Part shown: positions 1 to 7,090 of the stretch, one piece after another
Layout: each line of letters starts with the position of its first letter
How positions within the stretch are numbered: position 1 is the first letter of the stretch
NCBI RefSeq assembly: GCF_002285795.1
Contig: NZ_CP022961.1
Location: 62,001 to 126,000 of the forward strand
Reading direction: 5' to 3'
Source of the DNA: Plantactinospora sp. KBS50
GTDB lineage: Bacteria > Actinomycetota > Actinomycetes > Mycobacteriales > Micromonosporaceae
DNA: 64,000 nt
Translations under genes and position numbers: made by a program
The notes under the pieces: generated by a model
Told to the model about the DNA's origin: nothing
Seen by the model: only the letters and a program-made list of their open reading frames with translations
Database searches by the model: none

Positions 1-255
1 CAGGAGTCGCTCACGAACACCCTGCGGCACGGCCACGCCACCCGGGCGGACGTGCTGGTCCGGCACGACGACTCGGGACTGGAACTTGAGGTGGTGGACG
101 ACGGCTCGGTGCTCGGCTGGCCGGGCGGCGGCGGGGGGCGCGGCCTGGTGGGCATGCGGGAGCGGGCGCGCTCGCTCGGGGGAACCCTGGACGCCGGCCC
201 GCTGCCCGGTGGCGGCTTCCGGGTCCGGGCACACCTGCCGGTGGCGGGGTCGTGA
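1..255 (+). CDS. Two-component sensor histidine kinase, C-terminal end (cut by window edge)
   Basis: Only the last 84 residues are present. They form the end of a HATPase_c ATP-binding domain: the N-box is visible as QESLTNTLRHG at the very start, the G-box as GRGLVGMRERA near residue 50, and the domain closes with GGGFRVRAHLP. This is the NarX/DesK-type (HisKA_3) architecture, which pairs with LuxR-type response regulators. The stop TGA overlaps the ATG of the response regulator that follows, so the two are translationally coupled and very likely partners. The sensor domain and phosphorylated His lie upstream of the window, so the stimulus cannot be inferred. Confidence 0.9.
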   Translation, partial: QESLTNTLRHGHATRADVLVRHDDSGLELEVVDDGSVLGWPGGGGGRGLVGMRERARSLGGTLDAGPLPGGGFRVRAHLPVAGS

Positions 256-917
256 TGACGAAGGTGCTGCTGGCCGACGATCAGGATCTGGTCCGGGCCG
301 GGCTGGAGATGATCGTCGAGGCGCGGGACGACCTGACCGTGGTGGGTTCGGCCGCCGACGGCCTGGCCGCGGTGGAGCTGGCCGGGCGGACCCGCCCGGA
401 CGTGATCCTGATGGACGTCCGGATGCCCGGCGTCGACGGCATCGAGGCCACCCGGCGGCTGGTCCGGGCCGGCAACCCGGCGCGGATCATCATGCTCACC
501 ACCTTCGACCTGGACGAGCACGTCTTCGCGGCGCTGCGCGCGGGCGCCAGCGGCTTCCTGCTCAAGGACACCCGGCCGGCGGCGCTGGTCGAGGCGATCC
601 GGCTGGTCGCCCGCGGCGAGGCGCTGCTCGCGCCGACGGTCACCCGCCGGCTGCTGGACCGGTTCGCCGACCGGCTGCCCGGTCCCGCCGAGCCGCCCCG
701 GGAGCTGTCCGGGCTGACCCCGCGCGAGGTCGAGGTGCTGATTCTGGTCGCGGAGGCGCTGTCGAACGCGGAGATCGCCCAGCGGCTGTACGTGAGCCAG
801 GCGACCGTGAAGACCCACCTGTCGGCCATCCTCACCAAGCTCGGCCTCCGGGACCGGGTGCAGGCCGTGGTGTACGCGTACCAGGTGGGCCTGGTCCGGC
901 CGCCACCAGCGCCGTGA
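255..917 (+). CDS. NarL/LuxR-family response regulator
   Basis: A 220-residue DNA-binding response regulator, the cytoplasmic partner of the kinase just upstream. The receiver domain (about 1-120) carries the acidic pair near residues 8-9, phospho-acceptor Asp54 in ILMDVRMPG and Lys104 in FLLKD. A GerE/LuxR helix-turn-helix follows at about 155-210 (LTPREVEVL, then VSQATVKTHLSAI). The ATG at 255 overlaps the kinase stop as TGATG; a GTG at 252 is a less likely alternative. Length and domain order are normal for the family. Target genes are not evident. Confidence 0.93.
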   Translation: MTKVLLADDQDLVRAGLEMIVEARDDLTVVGSAADGLAAVELAGRTRPDVILMDVRMPGVDGIEATRRLVRAGNPARIIMLTTFDLDEHVFAALRAGASGFLLKDTRPAALVEAIRLVARGEALLAPTVTRRLLDRFADRLPGPAEPPRELSGLTPREVEVLILVAEALSNAEIAQRLYVSQATVKTHLSAILTKLGLRDRVQAVVYAYQVGLVRPPPAP

Positions 918-927
918 CGGGCGTCGC

Positions 928-949
928 GGCGGGTTGACCTGAACCCGCC
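928..949 (+). terminator. Hairpin after the response regulator
   Basis: Inverted repeat GGCGGGTT / AACCCGCC (8 bp, 6-nt loop) begins 11 nt after the response-regulator stop. It could terminate the two-component operon, but it overlaps a MerR-like operator described separately. Confidence 0.4.
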
Positions 950-957
950 TTGAGGTC
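934..957 (+). promoter_or_regulatory. Possible MerR-type operator/promoter
   Basis: TTGACC is followed by GACCTGAA and, after 6 nt, TTGAGGTC: an inverted repeat of 8 bp with one mismatch that starts inside a -35-like element. Operators of MerR/SoxR-family regulators look like this. No merR-type gene is visible in the window. Confidence 0.3.
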
Positions 958-1102
958 GGAGGCTGACGGAGATGCCGCCGCACTGTTGCCGATCGGGGGA
1001 CAGCAGCGCGGAGGCGACCGGGCCGGACCGCGACGCCCCGGCCCGGTTGACACGTACGGGGGACCCGCCGCGGCCGGACCGGAACCGGGCCGGCGTCGGC
1101 TC

Positions 1103-1108
1103 TAGCGT
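1103..1108 (+). promoter_or_regulatory. -10 element, probable leaderless start
   Basis: TAGCGT lies 6 nt before the ATG at 1115 and no ribosome binding site is present. This is the TANNNT-N6-start arrangement of leaderless actinomycete transcripts. Confidence 0.5.
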
Positions 1109-1114
1109 GACGCC

Positions 1115-1309
1115 ATGGTCGCACTGGTAGCGGCGGTGTTGCTCTACACCGCGGGTTTCGTGTTCCTGTACGGGGTCGTCCGGCTCGCGGTCCGGCACGC
1201 CATCCAGGATGTCAACCGCATCCGGCACGAGGAGTTGCTGGCCGAGCGGCGGGCGGTGCTCCAGGAACGCACCTTCATCCGGGACAACGCCTACCTGGCC
1301 GGCGGCTGA
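1115..1309 (+). CDS. Small single-pass membrane protein, unknown function
   Basis: A 64-residue protein. Residues 3-24 form a hydrophobic helix (VALVAAVLLYTAGFVFLYGV). A charged, probably helical cytoplasmic tail follows, rich in Arg and Glu (RHEELLAERRAVLQER). The start is supported by a -10 element 6 nt upstream, suggesting leaderless translation. Codon use matches the neighbours. I do not recognise a family. It stands alone, with a deacylase remnant immediately downstream. Confidence 0.6.
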   Translation: MVALVAAVLLYTAGFVFLYGVVRLAVRHAIQDVNRIRHEELLAERRAVLQERTFIRDNAYLAGG

Positions 1310-1317
1310 CGGCCGGT

Positions 1318-1647
1318 CGTCGGCCACCGGTCGCCGAGCAACAGGTCGCCGATCGGCCGGCCACCACCCGGGCCGACGTCAACGGCATGGTCCGGCGGCT
1401 GCTCGATGTGCGCAAGGCGAGCTTCGCGCCGATGGACGACGCCGTGCGGCTGACCGGGATGGAGTACGGCGGCATCACCCCGATCGGGTTGCCGCCGCAG
1501 TGGCCGGTGCTGGTCGACTCCCGGGTGATCGCCGTGCCGCACGCGGTCGTCGGCTCCGGCGTACGGCACGGCAAGATCGTCGTTCCCGGCCCGGCGCTGG
1601 GCATCCTGCCCAACGCCAAGGTCGTGCAGGGGCTGGCCCGCGAGTGA
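1318..1647 (+). pseudogene. YbaK/aminoacyl-tRNA deacylase family remnant, N-terminus lost
   Basis: The frame encodes about 100 residues matching the C-terminal part of YbaK/ProX-type editing proteins, which hydrolyse mischarged tRNA-Pro. Recognisable stretches are TTRADVNGMVRRLLD, RKASFAPMD, LTGMEYGGITPIGLP and the end VGSGVRHGKIVVPGP. Intact family members have roughly 160-180 residues, so the N-terminal half is missing, and the frame before residue ATTRADVN does not look like the family. An ATG at 1387 could still start an 86-residue fragment. There is no in-frame start giving a full domain, so I call it a decayed gene. Its substrate partner, a ProRS-like protein, lies 1 kb downstream. Confidence 0.75.
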
Positions 1648-1682
1648 GGGCGGTGCCGCGCCTCAGCGACGATCATCGATAC

Positions 1683-1698
1683 TGTTGCACGTGAAACA
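1683..1698. other. parS-like ParB binding site
   Basis: TGTTGCACGTGAAACA matches the bacterial parS consensus (TGTTTCACGTGAAACA) at 15 of 16 positions. It lies in the short gap between the deacylase remnant and sufE. ParB spreads from such sites to segregate and condense the origin region. In actinomycetes they cluster around oriC. I found no second copy by eye. Confidence 0.65.
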
Positions 1699-1710
1699 GT
1701 CGGGGTCGGG

Positions 1711-2130
1711 TCAGCCGACCTGGTCGCGTACCTGTCGCTTGAGCCGGCCGAGGATCGCGGTGCCGCCCCGGACCCGCAGCGGGCTGATCGCCTGGGCCAG
1801 CCCCATCCGCTGATAGAGGTCGTCCGGCACCGCCAGCACCTCCTCGGCGCTCGCCCCGGCCAGCCCTTCGGCCAGGATGCCGGCGAACGCCCGGGTGGTC
1901 GGCGCCTCGGGCGGGCAGTCGAACCAAGTGGTCACGGTGCGGTCCGGATTGACCTCGGCAAGCAGGAAGAACGGGGTCTGGCACTCGGGGACCTGCTCCA
2001 TGCCGGAACGGTCGGCCAGCGACTCCGGCAGCTGCGGAACGGCGTCGGAAAACTCCAGCAGCATCTCCAGGACGACGTCCCGCGGCGCGGCGGCGAACTC
2101 CTCGACGATCTCGGCGAGCTTCGGTGGCAT
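1711..2130 (-). CDS. sufE: SufE-family sulfur-transfer protein
   Basis: A 139-residue protein of the SufE family, which accepts persulfide sulfur from a SufS-type cysteine desulfurase and passes it to Fe-S cluster assembly in the cytoplasm. The acceptor is probably Cys50 in VPECQTPFF. The helix RAFAGILAEGLAGAS and the C-terminal RGGTAILGRLKRQV are typical. A -10-like TAGCCT sits 7 nt upstream of the ATG, implying leaderless translation. In other actinobacteria sufE is often next to the sseA sulfurtransferase; here sseA is 3 kb away with four genes between. No suf operon is in the window. Confidence 0.9.
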   Translation of the reverse strand: MPPKLAEIVEEFAAAPRDVVLEMLLEFSDAVPQLPESLADRSGMEQVPECQTPFFLLAEVNPDRTVTTWFDCPPEAPTTRAFAGILAEGLAGASAEEVLAVPDDLYQRMGLAQAISPLRVRGGTAILGRLKRQVRDQVG

Positions 2131-2137
2131 GGTCGCA

Positions 2138-2143
2138 AGGCTA
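2138..2143 (-). promoter_or_regulatory. -10 element of sufE (leaderless)
   Basis: TAGCCT on the minus strand lies 7 nt before the sufE ATG. No Shine-Dalgarno sequence is visible. Confidence 0.5.
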
Positions 2144-2156
2144 CTGCGCGGGCCGG

Positions 2157-2576
2157 TCAGGCATCCGGCGGCTGCTCGCTGATCTCCTCAAGGGTCGACG
2201 ACGCGTCCATCCGCATCGCCAGGTCGCCCAGGGAGACGATGCCCACCAACCGCCGGTCGGCGTCGCAGACCAGGATCCGGCGTACCCCGCGGTCCCGCAT
2301 CAGGGCCGCGGCCTCGGCCGCGGTCGAACTCTGCTCGATCATCACCACCTCCCGGGTGATGATCGAGCCCAGCGAGGTGGAGGTCGGGTTCTTGCGCTCG
2401 GCCACCGCCCGCACCACGATGTCGCGGTCGGTCACCATGCCGATGATCGAGGATCCGTCGGTCACCACCACGTCGCCGATGTCGGCGTCCTGCATGGCCT
2501 TGGCCGCCTCGTCCAGCGGCGTGTCCGCGGAGAGGTAGACGACCTGCTTCGTCATGAGGTCGCTGATCCGGTACAT
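2157..2576 (-). CDS. Two-CBS-domain protein (Hrp1-like)
   Basis: A 139-residue stand-alone CBS pair. The first domain spans about 5-62 (ADTPLDEAAKAMQDADIGDVVV, with GMVTDRDIVVRAV) and the second about 70-127 (DRGVRRILVCD, VGIVSLGDLAMRM). CBS pairs bind adenine nucleotides. The layout resembles mycobacterial Hrp1 (Rv2626c), a hypoxia-induced protein of uncertain biochemistry. I chose the ATG at 2576 because GGAGG lies about 7 nt upstream; the frame stays open further upstream but loses similarity. It follows the ProRS-like gene by 85 nt on the same strand and may be co-transcribed. Confidence 0.88.
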   Translation of the reverse strand: MYRISDLMTKQVVYLSADTPLDEAAKAMQDADIGDVVVTDGSSIIGMVTDRDIVVRAVAERKNPTSTSLGSIITREVVMIEQSSTAAEAAALMRDRGVRRILVCDADRRLVGIVSLGDLAMRMDASSTLEEISEQPPDA

Positions 2577-2661
2577 GGAGAGCCTCCGATTTCCCCGTGA
2601 CATTCCCGTCGGAAGCCGTACCCCGGTGCGGTTCCGGTCATGCCCGACCCGACCGCGGATT

Positions 2662-4281
2662 TCATCCCCCGACAAGTTCGACGAGCGGCACCTCGGTGCG
2701 CTCCCCGCTGGCCCGCTCCCGGACCTCGACGTACCCCTCGGCGAGCCGGCGGCCGACCACGACGGTGCGCGGGATGCCGATCAGGTCGGCGTCGGCGAAC
2801 GCGACGCCGGCCGAGACGCCGCGGTCGTCCAGCAGGACCCGGTGACCCGCCCCGGCGAGACCCGCCGCGAGCTCCGCGGCGGCCGCCGGCTGCGGACCCC
2901 GACCGGCCGCCACCACGTGTACGTCGGCGGGTGCGGCCGCCGCCGGCCAGGCCAGGCCGCGGTCGTCGTGGTGCTGTTCGGCGATCGCCGCGACCAGCCG
3001 GGACACCGCCATGCCGTACCCGCCGAGCACCGGGCGGACCGGTCCGCGCGGGCCGGCCAGCTCGACGCCGACCGCGTCGCCGATCCGCCGGCCCAGCTCG
3101 GTGAGATGGCCCAGCTCGATGCCCCGGTGCAGCGCCAGGCGCCCGCCGTGGCAGGCCGGGCAGGGGTCGCCGGAGCGGACGTCGGCGGCCTCGATGGTGC
3201 TGTCCGGTACGAAGTCCCGGCCGCACACCACCGGCGCGGCGTGCCGGCCCGGTTCGTTCGCCCCGGTCAGCCAGGCCGATCCCGGCACGACCCGCGGGTC
3301 GACCAGGTACCGGATGCCCAGCTTGGCCAGAACCTGCGGGCCGAGGTACCCGCGGACCAGGTCGGGCCGGGCCGCGAAGTCGTCGAAGAGCGCCACCGAC
3401 ACCGGGTGCAGCGCCGCGGCCACCCGGCGCAGGTCCACCTCCCGGTCGCCCGGGACGCCGACCACCAGCAGTTCCGGCTCCGCCGAGCCGGGCCGGCGGG
3501 CGGTCAGCACCACGTTCTTGAGGGTGTCCCGGGCGGTCCAGTCGGCGCGCCCGGCCAGCCGGCCGGCGTTGGCCGCCTCGACCAGGGTGGCGATGGTGGC
3601 GGTGTCCGGGGTGTCGTACGCGGTGGCCGCCGGATGCCCGGCCGGGTCGGTCGCCGGCGGCGCGGGCGTGGTGACGGCCAGCGTGCTGGCCGCGTAGTGG
3701 CACTGCGTGCAGCGCACGAAGGTGTCCTCCCCGGCCGGCACGGGCGCCAGGAACTCCTCGGCGGTGCTGCCGCCGGGCGCCGCGGCCACGCACTCGTAGG
3801 CCAGCCCCAGCCGGTCGAAGACGCGCTGGTACGCGGCCCGCACCCGGTGGTACGCGGCGCGCGAGGCCGCCGGATCCAGGTCGAACGAGTACGCGTCGGC
3901 GACCTGGAACTCGCGGGCGCGCAGCAGCCCGGCCCGGGGTCGGGTGTCCTCCAGGAATCCGGTCCGGACGCCGAACAGCAGCAGCGGAAGGTTCCGGTAC
4001 GACGGGCCGACGTCCCGGACCAGCGCCGCCGCGAGTTCCGCGCTGCCCGGGTCGAGCGGGCCGCCGGTGCTCGGGAAGAGCAGTTCCTGCCCGCCCGCCT
4101 CGACCAGCTCGCTCCGGATCACCTCGGTGACCCGGTCGAGGACGAGCTTCCCCAACGGCAGCCAGGCGTAGCCGCCCGGCGCGACCCGGCGGACGTAACC
4201 GGCACGGACCAGCAACCGGTGGCTGGCCGCGTCCGCGTCGGCCGGATCCTCGCGCAGGGTGCGCAGGAACAGCGTGGACAT
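2662..4281 (-). CDS. Prolyl-tRNA synthetase paralogue with altered catalytic core
   Basis: About 539 residues with bacterial ProRS architecture: N-terminal catalytic part (STLFLRTLRED, RAGYVRRVAPGGY), an INS/YbaK-like editing region (DTLKNVV, GDREVDL), a CxxC pair (CPACHGG), motif 3 (GGYGMAVSR) and an anticodon-binding domain (LLDDRGVSAGVAF). Two things differ from working enzymes. The stretch between GGQELLFP and TRPRAG is about 30 residues shorter and lacks the GPTHEE loop. The motif-2 position normally YRDE reads FLED, so the ATP-binding Arg is gone. This suggests a paralogue that cannot activate proline normally. The ATG at 4281 has GGAGG upstream; a GTG at 4293 overlaps that site. Confidence 0.8.
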   Translation of the reverse strand: MSTLFLRTLREDPADADAASHRLLVRAGYVRRVAPGGYAWLPLGKLVLDRVTEVIRSELVEAGGQELLFPSTGGPLDPGSAELAAALVRDVGPSYRNLPLLLFGVRTGFLEDTRPRAGLLRAREFQVADAYSFDLDPAASRAAYHRVRAAYQRVFDRLGLAYECVAAAPGGSTAEEFLAPVPAGEDTFVRCTQCHYAASTLAVTTPAPPATDPAGHPAATAYDTPDTATIATLVEAANAGRLAGRADWTARDTLKNVVLTARRPGSAEPELLVVGVPGDREVDLRRVAAALHPVSVALFDDFAARPDLVRGYLGPQVLAKLGIRYLVDPRVVPGSAWLTGANEPGRHAAPVVCGRDFVPDSTIEAADVRSGDPCPACHGGRLALHRGIELGHLTELGRRIGDAVGVELAGPRGPVRPVLGGYGMAVSRLVAAIAEQHHDDRGLAWPAAAAPADVHVVAAGRGPQPAAAAELAAGLAGAGHRVLLDDRGVSAGVAFADADLIGIPRTVVVGRRLAEGYVEVRERASGERTEVPLVELVGG

Positions 4282-4458
4282 TCGCAGTAACACCTCCGGC
4301 AGCCTGCCACGTCGCGGAGTGCGCGTCGATGAGAATGGGCGGCCCGGCGGGGGGCGATCCTGCGGTTTGGCTCACGTTGCGGGGCGCCCGCCCGTGACCA
4401 ATTTGGTTGCCGTGTCAAACTTCCTGCGCGATGGCATGGGGCGGCACCGGGAGGCGGG

Positions 4459-5225
4459 ATGCGCTGGCGCAGTTTTGTCGCGGTGGGCGACAGTTTCACC
4501 GAGGGGATGGACGATCCGTATCCGGACGGCAGCTACCGGGGCTGGGCCGACCTGGTCGCCACCCGGCTGGCCGCGCAGGCCGGTCCCGACTTCGGGTACG
4601 CGAACCTCGCGATCCGGGGCCGGCTCTTTTCGAACATCGTGGCCGAGCAGGTGCCGCAGGCGTTGGCCATGCGGCCCGATCTGATCAGTTTCGCGGCGGG
4701 CGGCAACGACGTGCTGCGCCGGACCTTCGACGGGTCGACGCTGGTCACCCGCTTCGACCGGCTGGTCGGCGAGTTCCGGGCCACCGGCGCCGACGTGATC
4801 ATCTTCCGGTTCGCCGACGTGATGGCCCGGCTGCCGGGGCAGCGCCTGGTGGCCCCCGGGTGGCGGTGCTCAACGAGGCCGTGGGCGAGACCGCCGAGCG
4901 GCACGGTGCGATCATGGTCGACCTGTTCCACGACGACGAGTTCCTCAATCCGGCCCTGTGGGGTGCCGACCGGCTGCACCTCTCCGCGGCCGGACACCGC
5001 CGGGTCGCCGGGCACGTGCTGACCGCGCTGGGTGTCGAGTGCGACCCGGAGTGGCTGCTGGTGCCGCCGCGACCGGCGCCGACCCCGTGGCTCGCGGCCC
5101 GCGGCGCCGACCTGCGCTGGGCCGGGCAGCACCTGGCACCGTGGATCAAGCGCCGGATCACCGGGCGCTCCTCGGGCGACACGGTCGCGGCCAAGCGCCC
5201 CCGGCTCGGTCCGCTGGTCGACTGA
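4459..5225 (+). CDS. SGNH/GDSL hydrolase, one-base frameshift near 4855
   Basis: If one base is restored the product is about 255 residues of the GDSL/SGNH esterase family. Block I is AVGDSFTEG near residue 10, the oxyanion Asn is in AAGGNDVLR, and the catalytic Asp-His pair is in [11 protein letters not shown]. The frame breaks after [10 protein letters not shown] inside a CCCCC run at 4853-4857; adding one C joins it exactly to [11 protein letters not shown] in the next frame. Both halves are well conserved, so a sequencing error is likelier than decay. No signal peptide is evident, so it is probably cytoplasmic. GGAGG precedes the ATG. It is transcribed divergently from the ProRS-like gene. 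Confidence 0.85.
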
Positions 5226-5254
5226 TCCCGTCGCCGGGGCCGGGCCGTCCGGCG

Positions 5255-5260
5255 TACGTT
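5255..5260 (+). promoter_or_regulatory. -10 element of sseA (leaderless)
   Basis: TACGTT is 6 nt before the ATG of the sulfurtransferase gene and there is no ribosome binding site. Confidence 0.5.
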
Positions 5261-5266
5261 GGGATC

Positions 5267-6175
5267 ATGCCAGTGCCGAACGATCCCAGTCCCGAGCTCC
5301 AGCCGTACGCCGATCCGGGCCGCCTGGTGACCACCGAGTGGCTCGCCGAGAACCTCGGCACCGAGGGCCTCGTGGTGGTCGAGTCCGATGAGGACGTGCT
5401 GCTCTACGAGTCGGGCCACATCCCCGGTGCCGTCAAGGTCGACTGGCACCTCGAACTGAACGACCAGGTCACCCGCGACTACCTGGACGCCGAGGGCTTC
5501 GCCGAGCTGTGCGCCCGCAAGGGCATCGGCCGCGCCGACACGGTGGTCTTCTACGGCGACAACTTCAACTGGTGGGCCGCCTACGCGCTGTGGGTGTTCT
5601 CGCTGTTCGGCCACCCGGACGTGCGGCTGCTCGACGGCGGCCGGCAGAAGTGGATCGCCGAGGGCCGGGAGCTGACCCGGGAGAAGACCGACCGGCCGCA
5701 GGCCGAGTACCCGATCCCGGAGCGCGACGACGCGCCGCTGCGGGCGTACCGGGATCAGGTGCTCGCGCACATCGCCGCCGGCCGTCCCCTGGTGGACGTC
5801 CGGTCGCCGGGCGAGTACACCGGCGAGATGCTGCACATGCCCGACTACCCGCAGGAGGGCGCGCTGCGCGGCGGTCACATCCCCGGCGCGGTGAACAAGC
5901 CGTGGAAGTCGGCCGCCAACGACGACGGCACCTTCAAGCGGCCCGAGGAACTCCGGGCCATCTACGCCGACCAGCTCGGCCTGGCCGAGTCCGACGACGT
6001 GATCGCCTACTGCCGGATCGGGGAGCGGTCCAGCCACACCTGGTTCGTCCTGCACCACCTGCTCGGCTACCCGCAGGTGCGCAACTACGACGGATCCTGG
6101 ACCGAGTGGGGCAACCTGGTCCGTACCCCGATCGTCCGCGGCGATCAGCCTGGTGGTCTCATCCCGCCGCGCTGA
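5267..6175 (+). CDS. sseA: Thiosulfate/3-mercaptopyruvate sulfurtransferase
   Basis: A 302-residue tandem rhodanese. The N-terminal non-catalytic domain (about 20-135) includes [12 protein letters not shown]. The C-terminal domain holds the active loop with Cys249 in [10 protein letters not shown], which forms the persulfide. The CRIGER loop is typical of actinobacterial SseA/CysA proteins. It moves sulfane sulfur to cyanide or thiol acceptors in the cytoplasm and is functionally close to the sufE gene 3 kb upstream. The TGA stop is contained in the first unit of a five-fold 17-bp tandem repeat. Confidence 0.95.
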   Translation: MPVPNDPSPELQPYADPGRLVTTEWLAENLGTEGLVVVESDEDVLLYESGHIPGAVKVDWHLELNDQVTRDYLDAEGFAELCARKGIGRADTVVFYGDNFNWWAAYALWVFSLFGHPDVRLLDGGRQKWIAEGRELTREKTDRPQAEYPIPERDDAPLRAYRDQVLAHIAAGRPLVDVRSPGEYTGEMLHMPDYPQEGALRGGHIPGAVNKPWKSAANDDGTFKRPEELRAIYADQLGLAESDDVIAYCRIGERSSHTWFVLHHLLGYPQVRNYDGSWTEWGNLVRTPIVRGDQPGGLIPPR

Positions 6176-6254
6176 GCCGGACGGTGCGCTGAGCCGGACG
6201 GTGCGCTGAGCCGGACGGTGCGCTGAGCCGGACGGTGCGCTGAGCCGGACGGCG
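6170..6254 (+). repeat. Five 17-bp tandem repeats starting over the sseA stop codon
   Basis: The unit CGCTGAGCCGGACGGTG is repeated at 6170, 6187, 6204, 6221 and 6238; the last copy differs by one base. Each unit carries a TGA, and because 17 is not a multiple of three the stops fall in all three frames. Confidence 0.98.
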
Positions 6255-6343
6255 CCGCGGGCCGGCCGGGCCGGATGCTACCGCCGGCCGGCCGGCCTGA
6301 GTCCCGGGTCGGCCGAGCCGGTCCGTGGCGGGCGGGAGACCGA

Positions 6344-6349
6344 TAGCCT
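6344..6349 (+). promoter_or_regulatory. -10 element of the vanZ-like gene (leaderless)
   Basis: TAGCCT precedes the GTG at 6356 by 6 nt with no ribosome binding site. Confidence 0.5.
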
Positions 6350-6355
6350 GCCCGC

Positions 6356-7090
6356 GTGGGACGGCTCTGGGTCGGGATGCTGATCACCGTCGTCGGCCTG
6401 GGCTGCGCCACGGTGGGCGCGGTGGTGCTGTTCCGGCACCGGCGCGGCCGCGGCATGCCGTACCGGCTGGCCCGGCGGCGGTGCGTGGCCGAGGCCGGCC
6501 TGGTGGCCGGCACGCTGCCCGCGTTGTGGTTGACCCTGACCCCCCGGCAGCACAGCCGGCTGGTCCATCTCGTTCCGCTGAGCGACCTGATCGACCAGGT
6601 CCGCACCATGCCGCCGGTCTGGGTGGCCCAGCAGGACGTGGGCAACCTGCTGGTCTTCGCCGCGCTGGGCTTCTTCGCCCCGGTCCGGTGGGCCGTGTTC
6701 GCCCGGCCCGGCCGGCTGGTGCTGCTCGGCGCCGCCGCCTCCGCCCTGGTGGAAAGCCTCCAGTACGTCCTGGACATCGGCCGGGTCAGCTCGGTCGACG
6801 ACGTCCTGCTGAACGCCCTGGGTGCCGGGCTGGCCGGGCTGCTCTCCCGGCGCTGGTGGGCGACCCGCGACCTCGGCCTCCCCTCCGACGGTGACCGCTC
6901 GGCAGCGGCACCCGCGCCGGCACCAGCACCCACACCCACACGGGCACCGGCACCCGCACCCACATCGGCACCCGCACCCGCACCGGCACCCGCACCCACA
7001 TCGGCACCCGCACCCGCACCGGCACCCGCACCGGCACCCGCGCCGGGCGACGACCGGCGTCCGGCCATGCCGGACGCTCCCGGCAGGTGA
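6356..7090 (+). CDS. VanZ-like family membrane protein with Ala-Pro repeat tail
   Basis: A 244-residue membrane protein. About five hydrophobic segments precede residue 170. The VanZ signature is visible: LTLTP near residue 60, QQDVGNLLVFAALGF, then LVESLQYVLDIGRVSSVDDVLLNALGAGLG-like sequence. VanZ proteins confer low-level teicoplanin resistance in enterococci; the family role elsewhere is unclear. Residues about 183-232 form a low-complexity Ala-Pro-Thr tail encoded by imperfect hexamer repeats. The GTG start has a -10 element 6 nt away. Its TGA overlaps the next gene's GTG, so the two are coupled. Confidence 0.85.
   Translation: MGRLWVGMLITVVGLGCATVGAVVLFRHRRGRGMPYRLARRRCVAEAGLVAGTLPALWLTLTPRQHSRLVHLVPLSDLIDQVRTMPPVWVAQQDVGNLLVFAALGFFAPVRWAVFARPGRLVLLGAAASALVESLQYVLDIGRVSSVDDVLLNALGAGLAGLLSRRWWATRDLGLPSDGDRSAAAPAPAPAPTPTRAPAPAPTSAPAPAPAPAPTSAPAPAPAPAPAPAPGDDRRPAMPDAPGR
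6903..7044 (+). repeat. Hexamer-type coding repeats in the VanZ-like tail
   Basis: Period-6 sequence of the kinds GGCACC and CGCACC, with two longer copies marked by CACATCGGCACC, encodes the Ala-Pro-Thr tail. Such tracts change length easily by slippage. Confidence 0.9.

Noticed and set aside
2554-4290. Long plus-strand open frame opposite the ProRS-like gene
   Set aside because: It mirrors a clear synthetase paralogue. Its translation is Arg/Asp/Gly-rich low complexity without motifs, as expected from the opposite strand of GC-rich coding DNA.
6170-6254. Possible CRISPR array at the 17-bp repeats
   Set aside because: The units are contiguous with no spacers, are too short, and no cas genes occur in the window.
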